From: Streptomyces griseoviridis
GTDB taxonomy: Bacteria > Actinomycetota > Actinomycetes > Streptomycetales > Streptomycetaceae
Assembly: GCA_014649155.1 (NCBI GenBank)
Contig: BMSM01000005.1
Span: 62,001 to 126,000 of the forward strand
Length of the DNA: 64,000 bases
Direction: 5' to 3'
The notes under the pieces were generated by a model. That model did no database searches. It was not told where the DNA came from and saw only the letters and a program-made list of their open reading frames with translations. A program made the translations under genes and the position numbers. This document shows, piece by piece, positions 51,837 to 61,987 of the stretch; the first letter of the stretch is position 1, and each line of letters opens with the position of its first letter.

Positions 51837-52910
51837 GTGCCCACTGCGTCCCCGGCCCCGGCGGCCGACCCACGGACCACGGTGGACGTGACCGCGCTCC
51901 TGGAGCGCGGCCGGACCCTGGCCACGCCGGAGCTGCGGGCGGCCGTGGACCGGCTGGCGCCTCCCATGGACACCGTCGCCGCCTACCACTTCGGCTGGAT
52001 CGATGCCCAGGGCAACCCGGCCGACGGCGACGGCGGCAAGGCCGTCCGCCCCGCGCTGGCGGTGCTCTCCGCGGAGGTCACCGGGGCTCCCGCGCACACC
52101 GGTGTCCCCGGCGCGGTCGCCGTCGAACTCGTCCACAACTTCTCACTCCTCCACGACGACCTGATGGACGGTGACGAACAGCGCCGCCACCGCGACACGG
52201 TCTGGAAGGTGCACGGCCCCGCCCAGGCCATCCTGGTCGGCGACGCCCTGTTCGCCCTGGCCAACGAGGTGCTGCTGGAACTCGGCACCGTCGAGGCGGG
52301 CCGTGCCACGCGCCGCCTGACCGCCGCCAGCCGCGCCCTGATCGACGGCCAGGCGCAGGACATCTCCTACGAGCACCGCGACCGGGTCAGCGTCGAGGAG
52401 TGCCTGGAGATGGAAGGCAACAAGACCGGCGCCCTGCTCGCCTGCGCCTCCTCCATCGGAGCGGTCCTCGGCGGCGCGGACGAGCGGACCGCCGACACCC
52501 TGGAGAAGTACGGCTACCACCTGGGCCTCGCCTTCCAGGCCGTCGACGACCTGCTCGGCATCTGGGGCGACCCGGAGGCCACCGGCAAGCAGACCTGGAG
52601 CGACCTGCGCCAGCGCAAGAAGTCCCTCCCCGTCGTCGCCGCGCTCGCGGCCGGCGGCCCCGCCTCCCGGCGGCTCGGCGAGATCCTCGCCGACGACGCC
52701 AAGAGCACCGACTTCGCGAACTTCTCCGAGGAGGAGTTCGCGGCCCGCGCCGCCCTCATCGAGGAGGCGGGCGGACGCGAGTGGACCGCCGAAGAGGCGC
52801 GCCGCCAGCACACCATCGCCATCGAAGCCCTGGACGCCGTCGACATGCCCGTGGAGGTACGGGACCGGTTCGCGGCGCTCGCCGACTTCGTCGTCGTACG
52901 AAAGAGATGA
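51837..52910 (+). CDS. Polyprenyl diphosphate synthase (FPP/GGPP type)
   Basis: A 357-aa trans-prenyltransferase. The first Asp-rich motif is LLHDDLMDGDEQRR (DDxxD without the two-residue insert) and the second is QAVDDLLGIWGD; GGKAVRPAL and GDALFALA are present. Phe stands five residues before the first motif (FSLLHDD), a feature of archaeal-type GGPP synthases, though FPP formation would suit the operon. GTG 51837 has a very strong GGAGGAG site; an in-frame GTG at 51777 overlaps the hpnE stop and could add 20 residues. Its natural role is to feed HpnD with C15 units. Confidence 0.9.
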   Translation: MPTASPAPAADPRTTVDVTALLERGRTLATPELRAAVDRLAPPMDTVAAYHFGWIDAQGNPADGDGGKAVRPALAVLSAEVTGAPAHTGVPGAVAVELVHNFSLLHDDLMDGDEQRRHRDTVWKVHGPAQAILVGDALFALANEVLLELGTVEAGRATRRLTAASRALIDGQAQDISYEHRDRVSVEECLEMEGNKTGALLACASSIGAVLGGADERTADTLEKYGYHLGLAFQAVDDLLGIWGDPEATGKQTWSDLRQRKKSLPVVAALAAGGPASRRLGEILADDAKSTDFANFSEEEFAARAALIEEAGGREWTAEEARRQHTIAIEALDAVDMPVEVRDRFAALADFVVVRKR

Positions 52911-53017
52911 TCAGTATCGGTCGAATAGTCCTCGCCTAGTCGCCGGCCGGTGCCCGCGCACCGGCCGACGGCGGACCCGCAGCAGACAGCAGACGCACAC
53001 TGCACGAAGGGGAAGCC

Positions 53018-55048
53018 ATGACAGCGACGACCGACGGAAGCACCGGGGCGACTCTGCCGCCCCGGGCAGCCGCGGCCAGCACCACCGACAACCGGATCCC
53101 CGAGGCGGCCGGGGTACAAGAAGCCGCCGTACGCGCCACCCGGCGCGCCACCGACTTCCTCCTCGCGAAGCAGGACGCGGAGGGCTGGTGGAAGGGCGAC
53201 CTGGAGACCAACGTCACCATGGACGCCGAGGACCTCCTCCTCCGTCAGTTCCTGGGCATCCTCGACGAGGAGACCACCAAGGCCGCCGCCCTGTTCATCC
53301 GGGGCGAGCAGCGCGAGGACGGCACCTGGGCCTCCTTCTACGGCGGCCCCGGCGAACTGTCCACCACCATCGAGGCGTACGTCGCCCTCCGCCTGGCCGG
53401 GGACGCGCCGGACGCCCCGCACATGGTGAAGGCGGCCGAGTGGGTCCGTGCCCGGGGCGGCATCGCCGCCGCCCGTGTGTTCACCCGCATCTGGCTGGCC
53501 CTGTTCGGCTGGTGGAAATGGGAGGACCTGCCGGAACTCCCGCCGGAACTCATCTGGTTCCCCACCTGGATGCCGCTGAACATCTACGACTTCGGCTGCT
53601 GGGCCCGGCAGACGATCGTGCCGCTGACCATCGTGTCGGCCAAGCGCCCCGTCCGCCCCGCGCCCTTCCCGCTGGACGAGCTGCACACCGACCCCGCCGA
53701 CCCCCACCCGTACCGGCCGCTGGCCCCCGCGGCGACCTGGGACGGCGCCTTCCAGCGCCTCGACAAGGCCCTGCACGCCTTCCGCAAGGTGGCCCCGCGC
53801 CGGATGCGCCGCGCGGCGATGAACGCCGCCGCCCGCTGGATCATCGAGCGCCAGGAGAACGACGGCTGCTGGGGCGGCATCCAGCCCCCGGCCGTGTACT
53901 CGGTCATCGCCCTCTACCTGCTCGGCTACGACCTCGAACACCCCGTCATGCGGGCCGGCCTTGAGTCCCTGGACCGGTTCGCGGTGTGGCGCGAGGACGG
54001 CGCCCGGATGATCGAGGCGTGCCAGTCCCCGGTCTGGGACACCTGCCTCGCGACCATCGCGCTCGCCGACGCCGGGGTGCCCGCCGACCACCCGCAGCTC
54101 GTGAAGGCGGCGGACTGGATGCTGGGCGAACAGATCGTGCGCCCCGGCGACTGGTCGGTGAAGCGGCCCGGACTGCCGCCCGGCGGCTGGGCGTTCGAGT
54201 TCCACAACGACAACTACCCCGACATCGACGACACCGCCGAGGTCGTCCTCGCGCTGCGCCGCGTCAGGCACCACGACCCGGAGCGGGTGGAGAAGGCCAT
54301 CGGGCGCGGGGTGCGCTGGAACCTCGGCATGCAGTCGAAGAACGGCGCGTGGGGCGCCTTCGACGTCGACAACACCAGCCCCTTCCCCAACCGGCTGCCG
54401 TTCTGCGACTTCGGCGAGGTCATCGACCCGCCGTCGGCCGATGTCACCGCGCACGTCGTCGAGATGCTCGCCGCCGAGGGCCTCACCCACGACCCGCGCA
54501 CCCGGCGCGGCATCGAGTGGCTGCTGGCCGAACAGGAGGCCGACGGTTCCTGGTTCGGCCGCTGGGGCGTCAACTACGTCTACGGCACCGGTTCCGTCGT
54601 CCCCGCGCTCGTCGCGGCCGGACTGCCCGCCTCGCACCCGGCGATCCGCCGCGCGGTGTCCTGGCTGGAGTCCGTCCAGAACGACGACGGCGGCTGGGGC
54701 GAGGACCTGCGCTCCTACCGGTACGTGCGGGAGTGGAGCGGCAAGGGCGCCTCGACCGCCTCGCAGACCGGCTGGGCGCTGATGGCCCTGCTGGCGGCGG
54801 GCGAGAAGGAGTCCAAGGCCGTCGAGCGGGGCGTGCGGTGGCTCGCCGACACCCAGCGGGAGGACGGTTCCTGGGACGAGCCGTACTTCACCGGCACCGG
54901 ATTCCCCTGGGACTTCTCCATCAACTACCACCTGTACCGCCAGGTGTTCCCGCTGACCGCGCTCGGCCGGTACGTGTACGGCGAGCCCGCCGTCACCCGG
55001 CCGAAGACCGGCGGCGGTGCGCGCCTCGCCGAGGCGAAGGCGAGCTGA
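53018..55048 (+). CDS. shc: Squalene-hopene cyclase
   Basis: A 676-aa membrane-associated triterpene cyclase converting squalene to hopene/hopanol. The protonating motif DxDD is D402-I-D404-D405 in NYPDIDDTAEVV. Several QW repeats are visible (QDAEGWWKGDLE, REDGTWASFYGG, NDGCWGGIQ, NGAWGAFD, DGSWFGRWG, DDGGWGEDL, REDGSWDEPYFTGTGFP). ATG 53018 follows GAAGGGGAAG. The TGA overlaps the hpnG ATG. It is the core step of the operon. Confidence 0.97.
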   Translation: MTATTDGSTGATLPPRAAAASTTDNRIPEAAGVQEAAVRATRRATDFLLAKQDAEGWWKGDLETNVTMDAEDLLLRQFLGILDEETTKAAALFIRGEQREDGTWASFYGGPGELSTTIEAYVALRLAGDAPDAPHMVKAAEWVRARGGIAAARVFTRIWLALFGWWKWEDLPELPPELIWFPTWMPLNIYDFGCWARQTIVPLTIVSAKRPVRPAPFPLDELHTDPADPHPYRPLAPAATWDGAFQRLDKALHAFRKVAPRRMRRAAMNAAARWIIERQENDGCWGGIQPPAVYSVIALYLLGYDLEHPVMRAGLESLDRFAVWREDGARMIEACQSPVWDTCLATIALADAGVPADHPQLVKAADWMLGEQIVRPGDWSVKRPGLPPGGWAFEFHNDNYPDIDDTAEVVLALRRVRHHDPERVEKAIGRGVRWNLGMQSKNGAWGAFDVDNTSPFPNRLPFCDFGEVIDPPSADVTAHVVEMLAAEGLTHDPRTRRGIEWLLAEQEADGSWFGRWGVNYVYGTGSVVPALVAAGLPASHPAIRRAVSWLESVQNDDGGWGEDLRSYRYVREWSGKGASTASQTGWALMALLAAGEKESKAVERGVRWLADTQREDGSWDEPYFTGTGFPWDFSINYHLYRQVFPLTALGRYVYGEPAVTRPKTGGGARLAEAKAS

Positions 55049-55692
55049 TGAGCCACCCGTCCGCCGCTCCGGCGCCGCTGCTGATCGCCTGTGCGCTCGG
55101 CATCGAGCACCTCGCCCTGCGCACGGGCGGACGGGGCGGCGCGGACGGACCGGTCACCGTCCTGCGGACGGGCATGGGTCCCAAGGCGGCCGGGCGTTCG
55201 GTCACCCGGGTGCTGGCCGACCCCGCGCTGGCCGGCGCCGCCGTGCTGGCCACCGGGTTCTGCGCGGGGCTCGCCCCGGGAATGCACCCCGGTGACCTGG
55301 TCGTCGCCGAGGAGACCCGGGACCCGCGCGGCACGGTCGGCTGCGTGGGCACCGACCGGCTCGTCAAGGAACTCGCGCGGGCCGTGCCCGGCCGCACCGT
55401 CCACACCGGGCCGCTGACCGGGTCCGACCACGTGGTCCGCGGCCCCGAACGCGCCGCGCTGCGGGCGACCGGCGCGATCGCGGTCGACATGGAGTCCGCC
55501 GCCACGCTCCTGAGCGCCGTCCGCGCGGCCCCGCGCCCCGTCGCGGCCGTACGGGTGGTCGTGGACGCTCCGGAACACGAACTCGTCCGGATCGGCACGC
55601 TGCGCGGTGGAATATCGGCCTTCCGCGTTCTTCGTTCCGTACTACCCGCTTTCTATGAATGGCACCGTTCTTTGCTGCTCCCCCGGAGGTGA
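55048..55692 (+). CDS. hpnG: HpnG: adenosylhopane nucleosidase
   Basis: A 214-aa purine-nucleoside-phosphorylase-fold protein removing adenine from adenosylhopane to give ribosylhopane. Features are LLIACALGIEHLALR, LRTGMGPKAAGRSV, GFCAGLAPGMHPGDLVVAEE and the catalytic-region AVDMESAATL. It is co-directional with hpnH, which makes the substrate. The start overlaps the shc stop (TGATG) and the stop lies 5 bp before the hpnH ATG. Confidence 0.92.
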   Translation: MSHPSAAPAPLLIACALGIEHLALRTGGRGGADGPVTVLRTGMGPKAAGRSVTRVLADPALAGAAVLATGFCAGLAPGMHPGDLVVAEETRDPRGTVGCVGTDRLVKELARAVPGRTVHTGPLTGSDHVVRGPERAALRATGAIAVDMESAATLLSAVRAAPRPVAAVRVVVDAPEHELVRIGTLRGGISAFRVLRSVLPAFYEWHRSLLLPRR

Positions 55693-55697
55693 GCCAG

Positions 55698-56720
55698 ATG
55701 GCAATGCCGCTTCGTCAGTCCATCAAGGTCGCTACATATCTCGCCGAACAGAAGCTCCGCAAGCGGGACAAGTTTCCGCTCATCGTCGAGTTGGAACCGC
55801 TTTTCGCCTGCAATCTGAAATGTGAGGGATGCGGGAAGATCCAGCATCCTGCGGGCGTGCTCAAGCAGCGCATGCCGGTCGCCCAGGCCGTGGGCGCGGT
55901 GCTGGAGTCCGGGGCACCGATGGTCTCCATCGCCGGCGGCGAGCCGCTGATGCACCCGCACATCGACGAGATCGTGCGCCAGCTGGTGGCCAAGCGGAAG
56001 TACGTCTTCCTGTGCACCAACGCCATGCTGCTGCGCAAGAAGATGGACAAGTTCACGCCCTCGCCGTACTTCGCCTTCGCCGTGCACATCGACGGACTGA
56101 AGGAACGTCACGACGAGTCGGTGGCCAAGGAGGGCGTCTTCGACGAGGCCGTGGCGGCGATCAAGGAGGCCAAGCGGCGCGGCTTCCGGGTCACCACCAA
56201 CTCGACCTTCTTCAACACCGACACCCCGCAGACCATCATCGAGGTCCTCGACTTCCTCAACGACGAGCTGAAGGTCGACGAGATGATGATCTCCCCGGCC
56301 TACGCCTACGAGAAGGCCCCCGACCAGGACCACTTCCTCGGTGTCACGCAGACCCGGGAGCTGTTCAAGAAGGCGTTCGCGGGCGGCAACCGGCTGCGCT
56401 GGCGGCTCAACCACTCCCCGCTCTTCCTGGACTTCCTGGAGGGCAAGGTCGACTTCCCGTGCACCGCGTGGGCGATCCCGAACTACTCGCTGTTCGGCTG
56501 GCAGCGGCCCTGCTACCTGATGAGCGACGGGTACGTGCCGACGTACCGGGAGCTGATCGAGAAGACCGACTGGGACAAGTACGGCCGCGGCAAGGACCCG
56601 CGCTGCGACAACTGCATGGCGCACTGCGGCTACGAGCCCACCGCCGTGCTGGCCACCATGGGGTCGCTCAAGGAGTCGCTGCGGGCCATGCGCGAGACGG
56701 TCTCCGGGAACCGGGAGTGA
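55698..56720 (+). CDS. hpnH: HpnH: adenosylhopane synthase (radical SAM)
   Basis: A 340-aa radical SAM enzyme joining the 5'-deoxyadenosyl radical to hopene. The cluster cysteines are C38, C42 and C45 (CNLKCEGC). [17 protein letters not shown] is the SAM-binding GGE region, and [11 protein letters not shown] near the end is the HpnH auxiliary cysteine motif. ATG 55698 has CCGGAGGTGAG. It starts the C35 side-chain branch. Confidence 0.96.
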   Translation: MAMPLRQSIKVATYLAEQKLRKRDKFPLIVELEPLFACNLKCEGCGKIQHPAGVLKQRMPVAQAVGAVLESGAPMVSIAGGEPLMHPHIDEIVRQLVAKRKYVFLCTNAMLLRKKMDKFTPSPYFAFAVHIDGLKERHDESVAKEGVFDEAVAAIKEAKRRGFRVTTNSTFFNTDTPQTIIEVLDFLNDELKVDEMMISPAYAYEKAPDQDHFLGVTQTRELFKKAFAGGNRLRWRLNHSPLFLDFLEGKVDFPCTAWAIPNYSLFGWQRPCYLMSDGYVPTYRELIEKTDWDKYGRGKDPRCDNCMAHCGYEPTAVLATMGSLKESLRAMRETVSGNRE

Positions 56721-56727
56721 TGGGGGC

Positions 56728-57882
56728 ATGACCGCCGTTTCCCTGGGGGTCCCGCAGGTACCGGCCCGGCCGCTCGCCGCGCGGCGCCCGTCGCGGCAGA
56801 TCCAGGTGGGATCGGTGGCGGTGGGCGGTGGGGCTCCGGTGTCGGTGCAGTCCATGACGACGACGCGTACGTCGGACGTGGGCGCCACGTTGCAGCAGAT
56901 CGCGGAGCTGACCGCGTCCGGGTGCGAGATCGTGCGCGTCGCCTGTCCCACGCAGGACGACGCGGACGCCCTGCCGGTCATCGCGAAGAAGTCGCAGATC
57001 CCGGTGATCGCGGACATCCACTTCCAGCCGAAGTACGTGTTCGCGGCGATCGAGGCGGGATGTGCGGCGGTCCGGGTGAACCCGGGCAACATCAAGAAGT
57101 TCGACGACCAGGTGAAGGAGATCGCGGCGGCGGCCCGGGACCACGGGACGCCGGTGCGGATCGGGGTGAACGCCGGGTCGCTCGACCGGCGTCTGCTGCG
57201 GAAATACGGGAAGGCGACGCCCGAGGCGCTGGTGGAGTCGGCGCTGTGGGAGGCGTCGCTGTTCGAGGAGCACGGGTTCCGGGACCTCAAGATCTCGGTC
57301 AAGCACAACGACCCGGTGGTGATGATCGAGGCATACCGGCAGCTGGCCGAGCGATGCGACTATCCCCTGCACCTGGGAGTGACGGAAGCCGGTCCCGCGT
57401 TCCAGGGGACGGTGAAGTCGGCCGTGGCCTTCGGGGCGCTGCTCTCCCAGGGCATCGGTGACACCATCCGGGTGTCGCTGTCGGCACCGCCGGTGGAGGA
57501 GGTCAAGGTCGGTATCCAGATCCTGCGGTCGCTGGGGCTCAAGGAGCGCCGGCTGGAGATCGTGTCGTGTCCGTCCTGCGGCCGGGCCCAGGTCGACGTG
57601 TACCGGCTGGCGGAGGAGGTCACGGCCGGGCTCGACGGCATGGAGGTGCCGCTGCGGGTGGCCGTGATGGGCTGTGTGGTCAACGGTCCGGGTGAGGCTC
57701 GTGAGGCCGATCTCGGGGTGGCCTCCGGCAACGGCAAGGGGCAGATCTTCGTCAAGGGCGAGGTCGTCAGGACCGTCCCCGAGTCGAAGATCGTGGAGAC
57801 CCTGATCGAGGAGGCGATGAAGATCGCCGAACAGATGGAGAAGGACGGCGCGTCGGGGGAGTCCGCCGTCACCGTGAGCTGA
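56728..57882 (+). CDS. ispG: IspG: HMBPP synthase (4-hydroxy-3-methylbut-2-enyl diphosphate synthase)
   Basis: A 384-aa [4Fe-4S] enzyme of the MEP pathway that converts MEcPP to HMBPP. Motifs are [32 protein letters not shown] (cluster cysteines) and [15 protein letters not shown] (third Cys and its Glu). GGGGGC with a short spacing precedes ATG 56728, 7 bp after hpnH. Inclusion in the hopanoid operon suggests an extra copy beside a housekeeping ispG elsewhere; this cannot be checked here. Confidence 0.96.
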   Translation: MTAVSLGVPQVPARPLAARRPSRQIQVGSVAVGGGAPVSVQSMTTTRTSDVGATLQQIAELTASGCEIVRVACPTQDDADALPVIAKKSQIPVIADIHFQPKYVFAAIEAGCAAVRVNPGNIKKFDDQVKEIAAAARDHGTPVRIGVNAGSLDRRLLRKYGKATPEALVESALWEASLFEEHGFRDLKISVKHNDPVVMIEAYRQLAERCDYPLHLGVTEAGPAFQGTVKSAVAFGALLSQGIGDTIRVSLSAPPVEEVKVGIQILRSLGLKERRLEIVSCPSCGRAQVDVYRLAEEVTAGLDGMEVPLRVAVMGCVVNGPGEAREADLGVASGNGKGQIFVKGEVVRTVPESKIVETLIEEAMKIAEQMEKDGASGESAVTVS

Positions 57883-57909
57883 ACAGCACGGACCGAAGGG
57901 GGCCCGAAC

Positions 57910-59796
57910 GTGACGATTCTGGAGAACATCCGGGGACCACGCGACCTCAAGGCGCTGTCCGAGGCCGAACTCGGCGAACTGTCCGAGGAGATACGCGCGT
58001 TCCTGGTGCACGCGGTCGCCAGGACCGGCGGTCACCTCGGGCCCAATCTGGGGGTGGTCGAACTCACCGTCGCCCTGCACCGGGTCTTCGAGTCACCGGT
58101 CGACCGCATCCTGTGGGACACCGGCCACCAGAGCTACGTACACAAGCTCCTCACGGGGCGTCAGGACTTCTCCAAACTGCGCGGGAAGGGCGGCCTGTCC
58201 GGCTACCCCTCACGGGAGGAGTCCGAGCACGACGTCATCGAGAACAGCCACGCCTCCACCGCGCTCGGCTGGGCCGACGGCCTCGCCAAGGCCCGCGACG
58301 TGCAAGGGGAGGAGAGCCATGTCGTCGCCGTCATCGGCGACGGCGCGCTCACCGGCGGCATGGCCTGGGAGGCGCTCAACAACATCGCCGCCGCCAAGGA
58401 CCGGCCGCTGATCATCGTCGTCAACGACAACGAGCGGTCCTACGCGCCCACCATCGGCGGCCTCGCCCATCACCTCGCCGCCCTGCGCACCACCGACGGC
58501 TACGAGAAGATGCTCGCCTGGGGCAAGGACGTGCTCCAGCGCACCCCCGTCGTCGGCAACACCGTCTACGAGGCACTGCACGGCGCCAAGAAGGGTTTCA
58601 AGGACGCCTTCGCCCCCCAGGGCCTCTTCGAGGATCTCGGACTGAAGTACGTGGGCCCGGTCGACGGGCACGACATCGGGGCCGTCGAGTCGGCGCTGCG
58701 GCGCGCGAAACGCTTCCACGGGCCCGTCCTCGTCCACGTCCTCACCGAGAAGGGCCGCGGCTACGAACCCGCCCTCGCCCACGAGGAGGACCACTTCCAC
58801 GCCGTGGGCGCGATGGACCCCCTCACCTGCGCGCCGCTCGGCCCGGCCGGCGGGCCGTCGTGGACCTCGGTGTTCGGCGACGAGATCGTGCGGATCGCCG
58901 AAGAACGCGCGGACATCGTGGCGATCACGGCGGCCATGCTGCACCCGGTGGGCCTCGGGACGTTCGCCGAGCGGTTCCCCGACCGCGTCTGGGACGTCGG
59001 CATCGCCGAACAGCACGCCGCCGTCTCCGCGGCCGGCCTCGCCACCGGCGGGGTGCACCCGGTCGTCGCCGTCTACGCCACCTTCCTCAACCGCGCCTTC
59101 GACCAGGTGCTCATGGACGTCGCCCTGCACAAGTGCGGCGTCACCTTCGTCCTGGACCGGGCCGGTGTCACCGGCACCGACGGCGCCTCCCACAACGGTA
59201 TGTGGGACCTGTCGGTCCTCCAGGTCGTCCCCGGTCTGCGCATCGCCGCCCCGCGCGACGCCGAGCAGCTCCGCGCCCAGCTCCGCGAGGCCGTCGCCGT
59301 GGACGACGCGCCGACCCTGCTGCGCTTCCCCAAGGAGTCGGTGGGTCCCGTCGTACCCGCGGTGGACCGCATCGGAGGACTGGACGTCCTGCACGCCACG
59401 GACGCGCCCGAGGTGCTGCTCGTCGCCGTCGGCGTGATGGCGCCGGTCTGCCTGAAGGCGGCCGAACTGCTGGAGGCCCGCGGCATCGCCTGCACCGTCG
59501 TCGACCCCCGCTGGGTCAAACCCGTCGACCCCGCCCTGCCGCCGCTGGCCGCCCGGCACCGGCTGGTGGCCGTCGTCGAGGACAACAGCCGCGCGGCCGG
59601 CGTCGGATCGGCGGTCGCGCTCGCCCTGTCGGACGCCGAAGTCGACGTACCCGTACGGCGGTTCGGCATCCCGGAGCAGTTCCTCGCGCACGCCAAGCGG
59701 GCCGAGGTGCTCGCCGACATCGGCCTCACCCCGGTCGAGATCGCCGGCCGGATCGGCGCGAGCCTGGCCGTCACGTCAGTCCAAGGAGAGAACTGA
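57910..59796 (+). CDS. dxs: Dxs: 1-deoxy-D-xylulose-5-phosphate synthase
   Basis: A 628-aa thiamine-diphosphate enzyme, the first step of the MEP pathway. TDP/metal motif is [18 protein letters not shown] with the matching [17 protein letters not shown]-containing [15 protein letters not shown] and [15 protein letters not shown] (catalytic Glu) are present, and the C-terminal transketolase domain ends near [18 protein letters not shown]. Start GTG 57910. It follows ispG by 27 bp. Expected to be a second dxs, dedicated to hopanoids. Confidence 0.96.
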   Translation: MTILENIRGPRDLKALSEAELGELSEEIRAFLVHAVARTGGHLGPNLGVVELTVALHRVFESPVDRILWDTGHQSYVHKLLTGRQDFSKLRGKGGLSGYPSREESEHDVIENSHASTALGWADGLAKARDVQGEESHVVAVIGDGALTGGMAWEALNNIAAAKDRPLIIVVNDNERSYAPTIGGLAHHLAALRTTDGYEKMLAWGKDVLQRTPVVGNTVYEALHGAKKGFKDAFAPQGLFEDLGLKYVGPVDGHDIGAVESALRRAKRFHGPVLVHVLTEKGRGYEPALAHEEDHFHAVGAMDPLTCAPLGPAGGPSWTSVFGDEIVRIAEERADIVAITAAMLHPVGLGTFAERFPDRVWDVGIAEQHAAVSAAGLATGGVHPVVAVYATFLNRAFDQVLMDVALHKCGVTFVLDRAGVTGTDGASHNGMWDLSVLQVVPGLRIAAPRDAEQLRAQLREAVAVDDAPTLLRFPKESVGPVVPAVDRIGGLDVLHATDAPEVLLVAVGVMAPVCLKAAELLEARGIACTVVDPRWVKPVDPALPPLAARHRLVAVVEDNSRAAGVGSAVALALSDAEVDVPVRRFGIPEQFLAHAKRAEVLADIGLTPVEIAGRIGASLAVTSVQGEN

Positions 59797-61182
59797 ATGA
59801 CCAAGGGGTTCGACCTCGGCGCGCTGCTGGCCGAGCGCGGGGCCGAGCGGTACGAGCTGCACACCCGGCACCTCAACCACCAGCTCCCGCGCATGCTGCG
59901 CACCATCGGCTTCGACCGGGTCTACGAGCGCGCCGAGGGCGCGTACTTCTTCGACGCGGACGGCAACGACTACCTCGACATGCTCGCCGGGTTCGGGGTG
60001 ATGGGCCTGGGCCGCCACCACCCCGTCGTCCGGCAGGCGCTGCACGACGTCCTCGACGCCGGCCTCGCCGACCTGACCCGCTTCGACTGCCAGCCGCTGC
60101 CCGGCCTGCTCGCCGAGAAGCTGCTGTCGTACAGCCCGCACCTGGACCGGGTCTTCTTCAGCAACAGCGGGACGGAGGCGGTGGAGACCGCGCTGAAGTT
60201 CGCCCGGTTCGCCACCGGCAGGCCGCGCGTCCTCTACTGCGATCACGCCTTCCACGGGCTGACCACCGGTTCCCTGTCGGTCAACGGCGAGGGCGGCTTC
60301 CGGGACGGTTTCGCGCCGCTGCTGCCGGACACGCCGGTGCCGCTCGGCGACCTCGACGCACTCGCCCGCGAACTGAGGAAGGGCGACGTCGCCGCCCTGA
60401 TCGTCGAGCCGATCCAGGGCAAGGGCGTGAACGAGGCGCCGCCCGGCTATCTGCGGGCCGCGCAGGAACTGCTCCACCGGCACAAGGCGCTGCTCATCGC
60501 CGACGAGGTGCAGACCGGCCTCGGCCGCACCGGCGACTTCTACGCCTACCAGCACGAGGCCGGGGTCGAACCGGACCTGGTGTGCGTGGCCAAGGCCCTC
60601 TCCGGCGGGTACGTGCCCGTCGGCGCCACCCTCGGCAAGGACTGGATCTTCAAGAAGGTCTACTCCTCGATGGACCGGGTGCTGGTGCACTCGGCCAGCT
60701 TCGGGGCGAACGCGCAGGCCATGGCGGCCGGCCTCGCCGTCCTGCACGTCATGGACGACGAGCGGATCGTCGAGAACGCCCGGACCACCGGTGACCTGCT
60801 GCGCTCCCGGCTCGCGGCGCTGATCGACAAGTACGAACTGCTCGCCGACGTACGCGGCCGGGGGCTGATGGTCGGCATCGAGTTCGGCCGGCCCGAGGCG
60901 CTGAGGCTGCGCAGCCGCTGGGCCATGCTCCAGGCCGCCCGCAAGGGCCTGTTCGCACAGATGGTCGTGGTTCCGCTGCTCCAGCGGCACCGCATCCTCA
61001 CCCAGGTCTCGGGCGATCACCTGGAGGTCATCAAGCTCATCCCGCCGCTGATCGTGGGGGAGCGGGAGGTGGACCGGTTCGTGGACGCGTTCACCGAGGT
61101 CATGGACGACGCCCACAACGGCGGCGGACTGATGTGGGACTTCGGCAAGACCCTGGTGAAACAGGCGGTGGCCCACCGCTGA
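59797..61182 (+). CDS. hpnO: HpnO: class III aminotransferase for aminobacteriohopanetriol
   Basis: A 461-aa PLP-dependent class III aminotransferase. YFFDADGNDYLDMLAGFGVMGLGRHHP, SNSGTEAVETALKFAR, LIADEVQTGLGRTG (PLP Asp) and CVAKALSGGYVPVGA (Schiff-base Lys) are visible. HpnO aminates the bacteriohopane side chain derived from ribosylhopane, giving aminotriol. The ATG follows the dxs TGA with no gap, after AAGGAGAG. It closes the operon; the doubled TTGCC palindrome lies 10 bp later. Confidence 0.93.
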   Translation: MTKGFDLGALLAERGAERYELHTRHLNHQLPRMLRTIGFDRVYERAEGAYFFDADGNDYLDMLAGFGVMGLGRHHPVVRQALHDVLDAGLADLTRFDCQPLPGLLAEKLLSYSPHLDRVFFSNSGTEAVETALKFARFATGRPRVLYCDHAFHGLTTGSLSVNGEGGFRDGFAPLLPDTPVPLGDLDALARELRKGDVAALIVEPIQGKGVNEAPPGYLRAAQELLHRHKALLIADEVQTGLGRTGDFYAYQHEAGVEPDLVCVAKALSGGYVPVGATLGKDWIFKKVYSSMDRVLVHSASFGANAQAMAAGLAVLHVMDDERIVENARTTGDLLRSRLAALIDKYELLADVRGRGLMVGIEFGRPEALRLRSRWAMLQAARKGLFAQMVVVPLLQRHRILTQVSGDHLEVIKLIPPLIVGEREVDRFVDAFTEVMDDAHNGGGLMWDFGKTLVKQAVAHR

Positions 61183-61191
61183 GGCCGTTTT

Positions 61192-61226
61192 TTGCCTGTG
61201 GGGCAAGAAATTTGCCCCACAGGCAA
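61192..61226. promoter_or_regulatory. Duplicated TTGCC-N5-GGCAA operator
   Basis: TTGCCTGTGGGGCAA (61192-61206) and TTGCCCCACAGGCAA (61212-61226) are exact reverse complements of each other with a GAAAT spacer. Each half is itself an inverted repeat TTGCC-N5-GGCAA, with outer and inner symmetry. The pair lies 13-47 bp before the XRE gene. A role as autoregulatory operator is most likely; the hairpin might also help end hpn transcription. Confidence 0.8.
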
Positions 61227-61238
61227 GGGTGCGGCTGA

Positions 61239-61865
61239 ATGGAGGGCATGAGCCCCTCGGAAGCCCCGGAACCCGGGGTGGCGGAGCTGCCCGCCGTGGC
61301 GCCCCAGCTCCGCGCCCTGCGCCGCCGCGCCTCCCTCACCCTGGAGACCGCGGCCCGCGCCGCCGGGCTGTCCCCGGCCCACCTCTCCCGGCTGGAGACC
61401 GGGCAGCGCCAGCCCTCGCTGCCGATGCTGCTGGCCCTCGCCCGTATCTACGGTACGACGGTCTCCGAGCTGCTCGGCGAGACCGCCGTCGAACGGGACG
61501 CCGTGATCCGCGCCGCCGACATGGAGCCGACCGCCGCGGGCGGCTGGACCTACTGGCAGGCCGGCGCGTCCGGCCGCGGCATGCAGGCCCTCAGGGTCCA
61601 GGTACCGCACGGCTCCCAGGGCGACATCGTGCGCGTGCACCCCGGCGAGGAGTGGCTCCACGTCCTCGCCGGGCGGCTGCGGCTGCGCCTCGGGGACGGC
61701 ACCCACCTGCTCACCCGCGGCGACAGCGCGCACTTCGACTCGCTGACCCCGCACCGCATCGCCGCGGCGGACCCCGACGGGGTCGAGCTGCTGTTCGTCC
61801 ACACCCTGCTGCAGAGCCCCACGGCCACGCTGTGCCTGGGGCCCCTCACCGGAGGCACGCCATGA
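61239..61865 (+). CDS. XRE-cupin transcriptional regulator
   Basis: A 208-aa regulator. An N-terminal Cro/XRE helix-turn-helix (LRALRRRASLTLETAARAAGLSPAHLSRLETGQRQPSLPML; core AAGLSPAHLSRLE) is joined to a C-terminal cupin (VHPGEEWLHVLAGRLRLRLGDGTHLLTRGDSAHFD). Cupin-type members sense small amines, acids or sugars. ATG 61239 is used (AAGGGTG upstream), although ATG 61248 is also in frame. Its stop overlaps the next gene (ATGA). Probably represses this two-gene unit through the operator. Confidence 0.9.
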   Translation: MEGMSPSEAPEPGVAELPAVAPQLRALRRRASLTLETAARAAGLSPAHLSRLETGQRQPSLPMLLALARIYGTTVSELLGETAVERDAVIRAADMEPTAAGGWTYWQAGASGRGMQALRVQVPHGSQGDIVRVHPGEEWLHVLAGRLRLRLGDGTHLLTRGDSAHFDSLTPHRIAAADPDGVELLFVHTLLQSPTATLCLGPLTGGTP

Positions 61866-61981
61866 GTGACATCGAGGAGAAGTTCCCCCGCGCCCTGTGG
61901 GTGCGGCTCATCGTCTACATCGCCGTCGGCCATGTCTTCGCGGCCTTCGTCTACCTGCTCTTCGAGGTCGGCGCGAAGTAG
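61862..61981 (+). CDS. 39-aa single-span membrane protein (DUF6126-like)
   Basis: The frame starts at ATG 61862, overlapping the XRE stop, and ends at TAG 61981. Product: MSDIEEKFPRALWVRLIVYI, then AVGHVFAAFVYLLFEVGAK. An acidic start, one transmembrane helix and a conserved FPRALWVRL segment agree with what I remember of the DUF6126 family that follows XRE genes in streptomycetes. Coupling makes it the obvious partner of the regulator; its function is unknown. Confidence 0.75.
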   Translation: MSDIEEKFPRALWVRLIVYIAVGHVFAAFVYLLFEVGAK

Positions 61982-61987
61982 CCGGAC

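Noticed and set aside
61192..61226. Simple intrinsic terminator of the hpn operon
   Set aside because: There is no U-tract on the + strand, each arm is itself palindromic, and the site abuts a regulator gene; an operator is the better reading, though some termination cannot be excluded.
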